DNA from: Acinetobacter lwoffii
GTDB lineage: Bacteria; Pseudomonadota; Gammaproteobacteria; Pseudomonadales; Moraxellaceae
Reading direction: 5' to 3'
Assembly (NCBI RefSeq): GCF_024129355.1
Contig: NZ_JAMXXP010000009.1
Span: 1 to 64,000, forward strand
Length of the DNA: 64,000 bases
Part shown: in pieces, positions 9,037 through 18,050 of the stretch
How positions within the stretch are numbered: the first letter of the stretch is position 1
Layout of the letters: each line of letters begins with the position of its first letter
The notes under the pieces: generated by a model
Database searches by the model: none
What the model was told of the DNA's origin: nothing
What the model saw: only the letters and a program-made list of their open reading frames with translations
Made by a program: the position numbers and the translations under genes

Positions 9037-10076
9037 CGCTTATCCAGCGGCACCCAGTCATTCACCCAAGCTGATTTCATATTCAGGCTGGCATCAGACG
9101 CAATTTTCTTACGAAGTGCATCTGCAGTCTCACGGTCTTTGGACGGCCCCACCATGATGCGTACACCTTTAGACGTTGAGCTTTTGGTGACCTTATAACC
9201 TTTGGCACGCAGTTTGGCTGCTACAGCATCCGCATTGGCTTCATTCGCTGCCAGTGCCACCTGTACCATCCATTGCTTGTCCTCTTCACCTTCCAGTAAC
9301 TTACGCGCCTGCTCAGCTTCTGCTTTCTTCTTGGCTTCTTCGGCTGTAGCCTTTTTCTTGGCTTCTTCAGCTTTACGTTTTTCGTCAGCTTTACGTTTTT
9401 CCTCGGCAGCTTTACGTTCAGCTTCTTTCTTTTCAGCCGCTTTACGCTCTTCCTCGGTTTTACGTTTTGCTTCAGCCGCCTTACGTTCTGCTTCGGCTTT
9501 TTGCTGTTGCTCTAACTTGCGTTTTTCTTCAGCGGCTTTACTTTCAGCAGCTTTACGCTCTGCTTCTTTCTTGGCTGCGTCAGTAGAACTATTGGCTTTT
9601 TGTTGTACCAGCTGCTGCTGGGCTAACTTTTTTTCTTGCACCGCTTTTTCTTCAGCCAGACGTTTCTGCTTGGCCTGTTCATCTTCCACCAGTTCTGGTG
9701 GAATATTATCGGAACTTTGCTGTCCCAGGCGGTGTGCATTCAGGGCAGCATATTCTTCAGCTGCTTTACGCGCAGCATCTGCTTCAGCCTGCTGTTGCAT
9801 CGCTAAAAATTCGGCCGCACGCGCCTCCTGTTCTGCAACCGATTTTTCCCGGTCACGACGTTGCTGTTCAAGTAAACGCTTTTCTGTTTCCACATCGACC
9901 GTCAAAGAACCGAGCGAATGATTGCCTGTCTCTTTATTTTCAACTTCCGCAGCCTGTGCCGGATTTTGCTGACGGTCCTGATTGATTTCATCTTGGCCTT
10001 TCAGGAGTAATGCTGCCAATAAAACACCACCACCGAGTAAAACAACACCGCCCATCCAGCGCTGTTTGTTATTCAT
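9033..10076 (-). CDS. SPOR-domain protein with long Lys/Ala/Glu coiled coil (DedD-like)
   Basis: A 347-residue inner-membrane protein: short cytoplasmic tail, one transmembrane helix (about residues 8-27), a very long charged segment rich in KAAEEKRK-type repeats (about 60-265) likely to form an extended helix, and a C-terminal SPOR domain (about 270-347: WMVQVALAANEANADAVAAKL ...) that binds denuded septal peptidoglycan. This layout fits division proteins of the DedD/TolA-like type. I choose the ATG at 10076 because it overlaps the folC stop as ATGA and has GGAAG seven bases upstream; an ATG at 10082 is too close to that site. It is last in the trpA-accD-folC operon. The repetitive coding strand produces a long spurious antisense frame. 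Confidence 0.88.
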   Translation of the reverse strand: MNNKQRWMGGVVLLGGGVLLAALLLKGQDEINQDRQQNPAQAAEVENKETGNHSLGSLTVDVETEKRLLEQQRRDREKSVAEQEARAAEFLAMQQQAEADAARKAAEEYAALNAHRLGQQSSDNIPPELVEDEQAKQKRLAEEKAVQEKKLAQQQLVQQKANSSTDAAKKEAERKAAESKAAEEKRKLEQQQKAEAERKAAEAKRKTEEERKAAEKKEAERKAAEEKRKADEKRKAEEAKKKATAEEAKKKAEAEQARKLLEGEEDKQWMVQVALAANEANADAVAAKLRAKGYKVTKSSTSKGVRIMVGPSKDRETADALRKKIASDASLNMKSAWVNDWVPLDKR

Positions 10077-11356
10077 TGACATTCTTCCAAATACTCCCAT
10101 ACCGCTTCTAAGGTATGAAATGATCCACATACCAAAATCAGCTGATTATTATCTGTTTGATCCAGTGCTGATTTAAAAGCTAATTTTACATTGTCAAATT
10201 GTTCTACCGCCTCACCGCTTAAAGCATCAGCCAAAACTGTGACCTCTGCCGCACGTGGGACGAATAATGGTGCAATTTTCCACAATTGAACCGTGTCTTT
10301 CAATAACTTGACGACAGAATTTATATCTTTATCTGCCAGCATTGAAAATACACAAATGACTTCATTATATTTTTGATTGTAATTTAAATAATCTCGTAAT
10401 TTTTTCAGCAGAAATTCCACCCCATGCGGGTTATGTCCTGCATCAAAAATCACGGTTTTATTCTGGATTTGACGGATTTCAAAACGTCCCGGCAATTTTG
10501 CCGTTTGAATGCCTTGTGCAATTGCCTGCTGGCTGACGTTTAATTCGCTCAGCAGAATGGCGGCCACGGCGGTAGAAATATTATCTAATGCCAGTGAACC
10601 TGTAGGGAGTTTTAAGGTCGTACCTGATGAAGCAAAAGCCCAGCTTTGGCCATCTTCAAAGGCTTCATAAAAATAATCCCGGTTGATTGCATACAAGGGT
10701 GCTTTACATTCTTGGGCTTTATTTAGAATGGCTTGCGGGATCTGTTGCTGTCCACCAAATACCACGGGAATATCCGGGCGAATAATTCCGGCCTTTTCAA
10801 AAGCAATTTTCTCAATGGTGTCACCAAGCCAGTCGGTATGATCCAGACCAATATTGGTAATTACCGCCACATCCGGATTGACCACATTGACCACATCCAG
10901 ACGGCCGCCTAAACCCACTTCCAGTACCCAGACATCACAGCCTTGATCTTTAAAAATCACAAAAGCAGCCAGTGTGGTGGCTTCAAAGAAAGACAGGCTC
11001 AAACCGCATTCGCGACGAGCCTGATCGACCTGAACAAAAGCATCAATCAGCAACTGATCTTCCACTTCAATGCCGCGCAATTTAACACGCTCATTGAAAC
11101 GGTACACGTGGGGGGATTGATATAGCCCGACCTTGAAGCCTTGCGCATTCAGGATCGCGGCCAGCGTGGTGGTGGTCGAACCCTTACCATTGGTTCCTGC
11201 CACCGTCAGCACTTTGGCCTCTGGAGATGTCACGCCCAGCTTTTCAGCCACAGGAATAACCCGTTCCAGACCTAAATCAATACCCGTAACGTGAACATGG
11301 CTCCAATAATCGAGCCATGTATTTAAAGAATCTGTTGCTAAGGGTGCTGTGTTCAA
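10073..11356 (-). CDS. folC: Bifunctional dihydrofolate / folylpolyglutamate synthase
   Basis: FolC adds glutamate to dihydropteroate and then glutamates to tetrahydrofolates, ATP-dependently. The 427-residue protein has the Mur-ligase type P-loop GTNGKGSTTT (about residues 54-63), the NIGLDHTDWLG segment, the omega-loop region and DAGHNPHG in the C-terminal domain. It overlaps accD by 4 bp (ATGA) on one side and the SPOR gene by 4 bp on the other, so translation is probably coupled along the operon. The order accD-folC-SPOR is widespread in gammaproteobacteria. Confidence 0.96.
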   Translation of the reverse strand: MNTAPLATDSLNTWLDYWSHVHVTGIDLGLERVIPVAEKLGVTSPEAKVLTVAGTNGKGSTTTTLAAILNAQGFKVGLYQSPHVYRFNERVKLRGIEVEDQLLIDAFVQVDQARRECGLSLSFFEATTLAAFVIFKDQGCDVWVLEVGLGGRLDVVNVVNPDVAVITNIGLDHTDWLGDTIEKIAFEKAGIIRPDIPVVFGGQQQIPQAILNKAQECKAPLYAINRDYFYEAFEDGQSWAFASSGTTLKLPTGSLALDNISTAVAAILLSELNVSQQAIAQGIQTAKLPGRFEIRQIQNKTVIFDAGHNPHGVEFLLKKLRDYLNYNQKYNEVICVFSMLADKDINSVVKLLKDTVQLWKIAPLFVPRAAEVTVLADALSGEAVEQFDNVKLAFKSALDQTDNNQLILVCGSFHTLEAVWEYLEECQ

Positions 11357-12249
11357 TGCAAATTCATCAACTTCGTAACGATACGATAAACTGTATCACG
11401 TAATGCATGACGGTGAACAATCTGATCGATTACCCCATGATCAAGCAAATATTCCGCGCGCTGGAACGGTTCTTCCAGTTTTTCACGTACAGTCTGTTCG
11501 ATCACACGTTTACCGGCAAAGCCAATCATCGCTTTCGGTTCAGCAATATGTACATCACCCAGCATTGCCAATGATGCGGTCACACCGCCGTACACTGGAT
11601 GAGTCAATACCACTACATAAGGCAGACCTGCTTCTTTTAAACGCTGGATCGCAGCCGAAGTACGCGCCATTTGCATCAGGGACAACATGCCTTCCTGCAT
11701 ACGAGCACCACCCGAAGCAGCAAAACAGATCAAAGGTTGACGAGCTTCAATCGCATGTTCTGCAGCCTGAACAAAGCGGTCACCGACCACTGTGCCCATA
11801 GAACCGCCCATGAAGTCGAACTCAAACGCACAGGCAATCATCGGTACGCCTTTCAGCAAACCCTGAATTACCACCAGTGCTTCAGTTTCACCGGTTTTCT
11901 TTTGCGCTTCAGCCATACGGTCTGGATAGGCTTTACTATCGACAAATTTCAGGGGATCTTTGGCTATAAATTCCTGACCCAATTCTGTTTGTACCTGATC
12001 AAAGAACCAGTTCAGACGTTCACGGGCTTTCATACGCAAATGTTCATCACATTGCGGACAGACATAGGCATTAAATGACATGGCAGTACGGGTCACCAAT
12101 GCATGACATTCAGGACACTCAATCGTAGGCTCGGTAAATGTCGCTTTATATGCCGTTTGCTCATCGGGTACCTGAATGCCCGGAACAGTACGCTCCGTCC
12201 ATGGGGTCGATGGGCTCAGAATTTTGCCTGATTTCACTTGTTGACTCAT
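11353..12249 (-). CDS. accD: Acetyl-CoA carboxylase carboxyltransferase subunit beta
   Basis: AccD pairs with AccA to move the carboxyl group from carboxybiotin to acetyl-CoA, the first step of fatty acid synthesis. The 298-residue protein has an N-terminal zinc ribbon with Cys45, Cys48, Cys64 and Cys67 (CPEC and CPQC), then the crotonase-fold carboxyltransferase domain with SGGARMQEG and the GGVTASLAMLGD segment. It overlaps trpA upstream and folC downstream by 4 bp each. Confidence 0.97.
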   Translation of the reverse strand: MSQQVKSGKILSPSTPWTERTVPGIQVPDEQTAYKATFTEPTIECPECHALVTRTAMSFNAYVCPQCDEHLRMKARERLNWFFDQVQTELGQEFIAKDPLKFVDSKAYPDRMAEAQKKTGETEALVVIQGLLKGVPMIACAFEFDFMGGSMGTVVGDRFVQAAEHAIEARQPLICFAASGGARMQEGMLSLMQMARTSAAIQRLKEAGLPYVVVLTHPVYGGVTASLAMLGDVHIAEPKAMIGFAGKRVIEQTVREKLEEPFQRAEYLLDHGVIDQIVHRHALRDTVYRIVTKLMNLH

Positions 12250-13049
12250 ACTAACTCATCGAGCGCTGCTCGAAGCTCCTTGACTTTATTCACCGTCGCA
12301 ATAACGGCTTGTTCTGGTGCGAGCGTTGCAAATTGCTTTACAAACGCACTACCCACAATAACTGCATCGGCAGCAACACCCATCGCTTTCGCAGATGCAG
12401 CATCACTGATACCGAAACCTACGCCTACAGGAACATCAGTCACAGCTTTAATCTTTTGAATGCGTGTAGCGGCTTCAGAAACATCTAAAGTTGCTGCACC
12501 GGTCACGCCTTTCAGTGACACATAGTAAATAAAGCCGCTGGCCTGTTTTGCTACATGTTGAATACGTGCATCGGTTGAAGTTGGTGCCAGCAGGAAAATC
12601 TGATCCATGTCATATTTTTCCAGTACTTCACCCAGACTTTGTGCTTCTTCTGGTGGCAAGTCCACCAGCAACACACCGTCTACTCCACATTCATAGGCAT
12701 AAGCCACAAACTTTTCATAGCCAATTACTTCAACCGGATTCAGATAACCCATCAGCACCACTGGTGTTTCGCGGTCTTTCAAGCGAAACTCTTTCACCAT
12801 GTGCAGTGCATCCAGGGTATTGGTTCCACCTGCCAGAGCACGTTCAGCAGCTAGCGCAATCACCGGCCCATCGGCCATCGGATCCGAGAAAGGAAGTCCC
12901 AGCTCAATCACGTCGACACCCGCCTCCACCATCTCATGCAGCAAAGGCACTGTGACTTCTGGATGCGGATCACCCGCCATGACATAAGAAACTAAAGCTT
13001 TACGCTGTTGAGATTTAAGTTGTCCAAATCGTGTGGCTAAACGTGACAT
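12246..13049 (-). CDS. trpA: Tryptophan synthase alpha subunit
   Basis: TrpA cleaves indole-3-glycerol phosphate and passes indole to TrpB. The 267-residue protein has the catalytic Glu49 (in VIELGLPFSD) and Asp60 (in MADGP), and the loop YVSLKGVTGA. It is the first gene of the four-gene run trpA-accD-folC-SPOR with ATGA junctions. trpB is not next to it: upstream is a 365-bp gap and a divergent antiporter. Acinetobacter is known for scattered trp genes, so trpB is presumably elsewhere. Confidence 0.97.
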   Translation of the reverse strand: MSRLATRFGQLKSQQRKALVSYVMAGDPHPEVTVPLLHEMVEAGVDVIELGLPFSDPMADGPVIALAAERALAGGTNTLDALHMVKEFRLKDRETPVVLMGYLNPVEVIGYEKFVAYAYECGVDGVLLVDLPPEEAQSLGEVLEKYDMDQIFLLAPTSTDARIQHVAKQASGFIYYVSLKGVTGAATLDVSEAATRIQKIKAVTDVPVGVGFGISDAASAKAMGVAADAVIVGSAFVKQFATLAPEQAVIATVNKVKELRAALDELV

Positions 13050-13414
13050 AGGGTGGTATTTTCCTTAACGTGTTTCAAACTTGAGGCATTGACTATGTAG
13101 AAATACAAGACATCGCATTGTAACGCTATTTTTTGTCCAATGAACAGTCTGCGATACCGACCTCGAGTACTTCATTTCCTGTGCGAAGATTTCAAAACAA
13201 TTCGGAAGGGTCTATTTACGATTATTTTGATTTTTTTCACAATGATCAAAGATGCCTAATTTTGCTATTACCTAAAATCTTGAATATTTAGATAAACTTA
13301 TCTTTATCATATAAAAATTAATAAAAATGCAGATGTTAGTGCATTCATTTAAAGTTTTCTGAAATTGCAAAACCTGCTTTATACTAGTCCTATTCTCTTA
13401 CTTTTTTATCTCCT
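13050..13414. other. Divergent intergenic region trpA / antiporter
   Basis: 365 bp between divergent genes. It should contain both promoters. I see no trp leader peptide with tandem Trp codons and no attenuator-like alternative hairpins on the trpA side, so regulation, if any, is not by a classic attenuator. Confidence 0.5.
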
Positions 13415-14749
13415 ATGCAGACTGATTCTGAGGCTACAGTGCAGGCACGCGCCATTGCACTGCTGCCGCTTATTGTATTTTTAACCATATTTTTGGGTAG
13501 CGGGATCTATCATTCCCTGATCGGAACCGAGTTCGCGTTCTATCAGGTGAAAGCGCCTGTGGCTGCCCTGCCTGCGATTATCTTGGCTGCATTAGTATAT
13601 CGCGGCAAACTCAACCAGGGCATTGAGGAATTCCTCAGAGGTGCCAGTCATCCGAACTTAATTCTGATGTTTATGGTGTTTATGCTGGCCGGCGCCTTTG
13701 CCAGCGTCAGTAGCGCCATTGGCAGTGTGGATGCTACCGTGCAGATGGGCTTGTCGGTTATCCCACCCACATTTATTCTACCGATGTTATTTGTGATCTC
13801 GGCCTTTATTGCCACGGCGATGGGTACCTCCATGGGTACCATTGCGGCCTGCGCACCGATCGCTTTTGGTTTCACCCAGGTTACCGATATTGATGTGATT
13901 TATGCGATTGGTGCAGTGGTCGGTGGTGCCATGTTTGGTGATAACCTGTCCATGATCTCAGACACCACCATTGCGGCGACCACCAGCCAACGCGTACAAC
14001 TGCGTGACAAGTTCAGGGTCAACGTCTGGATTGCGGTTCCAGCCTCAATCGTCACTATTTTGATTTACGTATTGAGTACTGGCAGTAGCAATGCGGTGGA
14101 ATACAAGGATTTTAACTGGCTTCTGGTTTTACCTTATATCGCCGTATTTATTTTGGCCTTTAGCCGTTTACACGTTCTGGCTGTACTGACCATTGGCGTA
14201 CTACTTTCCGGCTTGTTTGGCCTATTTGCCACAGCTGAATTCGATCTGCTCAAACTGAATACTTCAATTTACGATGGCTTTGTCGGCATGTTTGAAGTGG
14301 CGTTATTGTCGATGTTTCTGGGTGGCCTGTCGGCGATCATGCAGCGTGAAGGTGGTTTACGCTGGCTGATCGAGCGTATTTATAGCCTGACCCGTCTGTT
14401 TAAAGTTGGGAAGCAACGTGCCGGCGAAATCGGGATTAGTTTTTTGGTGGTGTTTTCGAATATCTTTGTGGCCAATAATACCGTGGCGATTATTCTGTCT
14501 GGTGATATGGCACGTGAAGTTGCCAAAGAATACGGGGTGGATCCCAAGCGTTCTGCGGCACTGATGGATATTTTCTCCTGTGTGGTACAAGGGTTGATTC
14601 CCTATGGCGCACAGTTACTACTGGCCTGTTCCATTGCAAAAATCTCACCGGTTGAACTGATTGGTGGTGTGTACTATTGCTGGATTCTGGCCATTTTTGC
14701 GATTGCGGCGATTGCGTTTAGATTCCCTCAAATCAAAGCCAACGCTTAA
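13415..14749 (+). CDS. Na+/H+ antiporter family transporter (NhaC-like)
   Basis: A 444-residue polytopic inner-membrane protein with about ten to twelve hydrophobic helices. The central segment (about 130-180), with ATAMGTSMGTIAACAPIAFG and AVVGGAMFGDNLSMISDTT, matches the NhaC/ion-transporter superfamily pattern in which the conserved GxxxGDxxSxxSD region binds the ion. It probably exchanges Na+ or an organic solute with protons; the substrate cannot be read from sequence. It stands alone, divergent from trpA, and ends at a bidirectional terminator shared with the AraC gene. Confidence 0.85.
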   Translation: MQTDSEATVQARAIALLPLIVFLTIFLGSGIYHSLIGTEFAFYQVKAPVAALPAIILAALVYRGKLNQGIEEFLRGASHPNLILMFMVFMLAGAFASVSSAIGSVDATVQMGLSVIPPTFILPMLFVISAFIATAMGTSMGTIAACAPIAFGFTQVTDIDVIYAIGAVVGGAMFGDNLSMISDTTIAATTSQRVQLRDKFRVNVWIAVPASIVTILIYVLSTGSSNAVEYKDFNWLLVLPYIAVFILAFSRLHVLAVLTIGVLLSGLFGLFATAEFDLLKLNTSIYDGFVGMFEVALLSMFLGGLSAIMQREGGLRWLIERIYSLTRLFKVGKQRAGEIGISFLVVFSNIFVANNTVAIILSGDMAREVAKEYGVDPKRSAALMDIFSCVVQGLIPYGAQLLLACSIAKISPVELIGGVYYCWILAIFAIAAIAFRFPQIKANA

Positions 14750-14769
14750 CCTCACCATTTTCTTCAAAT

Positions 14770-14800
14770 AAAAAAGCGACCGATACGGGTCGCTTTTTTT
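14770..14800. terminator. Bidirectional terminator between convergent genes
   Basis: AAAAAAGCGACC gatac GGGTCGCTTTTTTT, flanked by A and T tracts, so it works in both directions. On the minus strand it overlaps the stop codon of the AraC-family gene. Confidence 0.88.
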
Positions 14801-15836
14801 AGCTGCGCTGTTTGTGTAACTGCTTTCTGCGCTCTAATAATGTCTGTCCGGCGGCTGCCTTGTAGGCCCGTGCCAATGCCGACTGGTCAGAATAATCTAG
14901 CTGCTCGGCGATTTCGGTCAGACCTAATCCCTTCTGCAACAACAGCTCGCAACGTTTGATCCGCTGCTGTTCCAGCAGTTTTTTAAATGAAGTGCCATGG
15001 GTACTAAATAAGCGTTGCAAACTCCGTGTCGACATCAACAACTGCCGGGCAAGCTGTTCAACTTTAATGGCCTGATGCTGGGTCCGCAGCTGTTCGGCAA
15101 TCATTTGCTGCGCCTGTTCCAGGTGATTTTCAAGGGGCGGCTTGGCTGCAATCGCCTGTTCTGCCTGATGAACCAGTAGCTGCAACAGCATTGGATCAGC
15201 CTGCTCAGACCCATGTGCCAGTCCTTGCAAATCCAGCTCTATGCCATAATAGTCCTGAGAAAATCTCACCTCACTGGCAAAAAACTTTTGATAATGTATT
15301 TTCGCCATGTCAGGCACATGGGCAAAACGTACACAATGCAGTAACAGTTGATGATCCTGCAAAATGACGCGTCCCAATTGCACCATCGCGGCCATGGTCA
15401 GCTCATTGAGCAGATTATATTTTTCATCCAGATAGGCCCAAAATAATTTAAGACTGTGTTCACGCTGCTTCAATTGCAAAGGTACAAACTCACTGCCATC
15501 AATCACCAGTCGTTGAAAGCGAATGATATGCCGGATCATTTCCGCAACGCTGCTGCTTCGCGAAGCCATATAGCCGAGCACGCCAAAATGTTCTGGACGA
15601 ATAACCTGCACGATCTCGAAAATTAGTTGTGGACAGTTTAAATGTTGCCGGGTTCTTAACAGAAGCTGATTTAATAATTCCAGCGGCACTTGCGTGGCAA
15701 AAGGCTGATCAATCAGGGGGACAAGCGCTTCATGTACATCTTGCAGAAAGTCAGCTTCCAAAGGCTCAATTTGCAGACTGCGCAGATAAGTCGCCCAAAG
15801 CTGAATATAACCATTGGATATTTTAATTTCTTGCAT
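14799..15836 (-). CDS. AraC-family transcriptional regulator (Arabinose_bd-type N domain)
   Basis: A 345-residue regulator. The N-terminal two thirds resembles the AraC-type effector/dimerisation domain (PF12625 style: PEHFGVLGYMASRSSSVAEMIRHIIRFQRLV). The C-terminal ~100 residues hold two helix-turn-helix units (VEQLARQLLMSTRSLQRLF and LTEIAEQLDYSDQSALARAYK). It is divergent from the PF10118-like gene at 15979, with a 142-bp spacer carrying a 21-bp-spaced direct repeat that fits an AraC operator. It therefore probably controls that neighbour, perhaps in response to a fatty acid or alkane-like molecule, as relatives do; that ligand is a guess. Confidence 0.88.
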   Translation of the reverse strand: MQEIKISNGYIQLWATYLRSLQIEPLEADFLQDVHEALVPLIDQPFATQVPLELLNQLLLRTRQHLNCPQLIFEIVQVIRPEHFGVLGYMASRSSSVAEMIRHIIRFQRLVIDGSEFVPLQLKQREHSLKLFWAYLDEKYNLLNELTMAAMVQLGRVILQDHQLLLHCVRFAHVPDMAKIHYQKFFASEVRFSQDYYGIELDLQGLAHGSEQADPMLLQLLVHQAEQAIAAKPPLENHLEQAQQMIAEQLRTQHQAIKVEQLARQLLMSTRSLQRLFSTHGTSFKKLLEQQRIKRCELLLQKGLGLTEIAEQLDYSDQSALARAYKAAAGQTLLERRKQLHKQRS

Positions 15837-15882
15837 GCGCGCTTCCCGCTGCCTGCTTTAGTCTAAGCAGTTTTATTTTCAT

Positions 15883-15909
15883 TTGGCATAAAATGTATAA
15901 AAATTGGCA
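15883..15909 (+). promoter_or_regulatory. Candidate AraC-family operator (direct repeat)
   Basis: TTGGCA occurs at 15883-15888 and again at 15904-15909, exactly 21 bp apart, with A/T-rich sequence between. AraC-type proteins usually bind direct half-sites two helical turns apart, and the site lies between an AraC gene and its divergent neighbour. No experimental support. Confidence 0.45.
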
Positions 15910-15978
15910 AGCACTGTCAAAACAATTACGGCATTCCCCGACATACTGTCAGCATCGTCACAAAAAAGAATTCATAAG

Positions 15979-16857
15979 ATGAATGCAGTATTAAAATCTT
16001 CAATAAAGCCCGTGGTCCGGACCCAGCTTGATTTTAAACTGGATGAAATCCCGCGCTACTGGTTTGGCGGTGACCCCTTTCTGACCCGCATGTTCGATGC
16101 CTTGAGCCTGACCTTTCCAGATGGCGAGCGTTATTTTATTCAGAGTGTGCGCCTGTTCCGAGATCAGATCACAGACCCGGAGCTGCAAAAACGTGTGGCA
16201 GATTTTATTCGTCAGGAAGCACAGCACGGCATTGCCCATGAGAAAATGAACCAGCTGATGCGTGAACAAGGCATGCCTGTCGATGATTTTATTGAGCGTC
16301 TGAATAATATGTTCGCTCATGACCTCAAACATCGTTCAGCACAGTTCAATATTGCCACGACGGCAGCGGCAGAACACTTGACTGCGCTGATGGCTGAAAC
16401 TTTTTACGGTCAAAAATCCACCTTAAAAGACGGGCATCCTTATGTACGTGCCATGTTTGCCTGGCATGCGATTGAAGAAATGGAACATCGTGATGTGGCT
16501 TTTGACGTGATGAAAGATATTGCAAAAACACCTGAATGGATGCGCAAAATGACCCTGCTCAGCACGACATTTTTGATGTTTAGTTATACTGCCTATCGCG
16601 CCAATGTCATGCTGAAACATGATGGGTTCAGTGTCTTAGAGCGTTTGCAAATGAACCTGAAAGGACTGCCCTGGTTGTTTGGCCGTAACGGTACCTTGAC
16701 CCGTATGGGCCCACAATATCGGGACTGGTTTAAAAAAGATTTTCATCCCAGTCAACATCCTGTGATTGCGCAATACGATGTCTGGGTAAAAACCTTAGCC
16801 GAAACCAATGATCCAATTCAAGCAGGTGAAGCCTTCTGGCAGGCCGCCAAAGATTAA
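15979..16857 (+). CDS. Metal-dependent hydrolase family protein (PF10118-like)
   Basis: A 292-residue protein resembling the predicted metal-dependent hydrolase family PF10118. It is rich in His/Glu motifs that could bind a di-metal site: RQEAQHGIAHEKM (about residues 75-87), AAAEHLTAL and HAIEEMEHRDVAFDVM (about 160-175), arranged like a ferritin-type helical bundle. The exact reaction is unknown. The start at 15979 (MNAVLKSS) is preferred over a TTG at 15904, which overlaps the presumed operator. It is divergent from an AraC regulator and followed by a terminator, so it is probably a single-gene regulon. Confidence 0.82.
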   Translation: MNAVLKSSIKPVVRTQLDFKLDEIPRYWFGGDPFLTRMFDALSLTFPDGERYFIQSVRLFRDQITDPELQKRVADFIRQEAQHGIAHEKMNQLMREQGMPVDDFIERLNNMFAHDLKHRSAQFNIATTAAAEHLTALMAETFYGQKSTLKDGHPYVRAMFAWHAIEEMEHRDVAFDVMKDIAKTPEWMRKMTLLSTTFLMFSYTAYRANVMLKHDGFSVLERLQMNLKGLPWLFGRNGTLTRMGPQYRDWFKKDFHPSQHPVIAQYDVWVKTLAETNDPIQAGEAFWQAAKD

Positions 16858-16869
16858 GCTCAAATCAAA

Positions 16870-16898
16870 AGAGCCTTCAAAAATTGAAGGCTTTTAAA
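16870..16898 (+). terminator. Intrinsic terminator
   Basis: GAGCCTTCAA aa ATTGAAGGCTTTT hairpin directly after the hydrolase gene and before the convergent DUF2804 gene. Confidence 0.8.
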
Positions 16899-16920
16899 TT
16901 AGGTCTTATGTCCTGCACTT

Positions 16921-17913
16921 TTACCATTTGGCATAATGCTGCTCAAGCAAGGCATATTCATTCAGTAAAATAATTTCCTGATCATCCTGCTGGATCGTTC
17001 CGGAAACCTTGGCTTGCCACTGACTAAACTGACTTCCGACCAGACGCAGGTTCAGATTTTCATAACGGCGCCAGCCTGTACTCACCATCAGATTCAATTT
17101 TTCATCCAGCGACTGAATCGTCCATTGGTTTTCCGATTCCTGCTGGAACAGCACATCGGCCAACGGATAAATCTTGCCATTGATCCACAGACAGTTTTCA
17201 TTGCCAAAACTTTCATTCACACCTGAAGCCAGATTAAGTCCAATCCGATTATGGTTCACATCCCAGAAATTACAGGACAACCAGAACCAGGCCGTTTCCG
17301 GGCGCAAAAAGCCACAGGTATCATCCAGAGAAGCAAAGCTGCGTTCATTAAACTGAATGGTTTCACCCTGCTTGTTAATGAAAAAGCCTTCACAGCCCAA
17401 AGTGGTCAGTTTCTGAGTATAGGTCCAGCCATTGATGCCGGTTGGACTGCACATACTCAGTGGATCAGTTCCGGCACAGAAAATCCGGGCACTGAGTTTA
17501 ATTTCGCCGTATTTGCTGACGTTGATATAACGCACGCCGTTGGCATGCTGGATATCGATCTGAAAAGGTGACTTGTGAAAATAACTATGATTAAACAGTG
17601 GCTGCTCGTCCAGCACCGTGTTACGGGACAGGAAATTAATCGCATTCCATTCCAGCACTTCATTGCTCATATGGTTATAGACATAGACAAAACCATGCCC
17701 TGCCCATGCAATATCGGCAATCGCCAGTCCAATCGTATAATGCTCGTGCTGAATACTACAGAATTTGAATTTTTTATATTTTAGATGCTTACGCCAGCCT
17801 GACAGCACATGACCATAAGGATTTTTGTATTGATATGCCTGATAGTCAATACTTTTTGGAAGCTCCTTGAAACGTCCATAACGCGGTTGTCCATTTGCCT
17901 GAATTAAATCCAT
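16921..17913 (-). CDS. DUF2804 family protein
   Basis: A 330-residue soluble protein without signal peptide. The segments GWRKHLKYKKFKFCSI, AIADIAWAGHGFVYVYN and the Trp-rich middle (TAWFWLSCNFWDVNHNRIGLNLASG) match the DUF2804 family, whose members are beta-rich and of unknown function, related in fold to lipocalin-like/AttH-type domains. No enzyme motif is visible. It is followed on the same strand, across a 137-bp gap, by the upstream gene for a DUF1543 protein. Confidence 0.82.
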   Translation of the reverse strand: MDLIQANGQPRYGRFKELPKSIDYQAYQYKNPYGHVLSGWRKHLKYKKFKFCSIQHEHYTIGLAIADIAWAGHGFVYVYNHMSNEVLEWNAINFLSRNTVLDEQPLFNHSYFHKSPFQIDIQHANGVRYINVSKYGEIKLSARIFCAGTDPLSMCSPTGINGWTYTQKLTTLGCEGFFINKQGETIQFNERSFASLDDTCGFLRPETAWFWLSCNFWDVNHNRIGLNLASGVNESFGNENCLWINGKIYPLADVLFQQESENQWTIQSLDEKLNLMVSTGWRRYENLNLRLVGSQFSQWQAKVSGTIQQDDQEIILLNEYALLEQHYAKW

Positions 17914-18050
17914 TTAAGACATTCCATCTCAGTCAAAACTGTTTTTCCTTGGCAGTATTATGCCAATTATTAAATTTTGATAAAGAGATTTTTTAAACCG
18001 CTTATCGAATCATCAAGCCGGGCACAGGTTTAATTCAATCGCAAACTGCT

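Noticed and set aside
9202..9921. 239-codon open frame antisense to the SPOR gene
   Set aside because: It is a shadow of the repetitive Lys/Ala/Glu coding strand; its translation is Ser/Ala/Phe low complexity without ribosome site.
13050..13414. trp attenuator/leader peptide ahead of trpA
   Set aside because: No short ORF with consecutive Trp codons and no competing hairpins with T tract were found.
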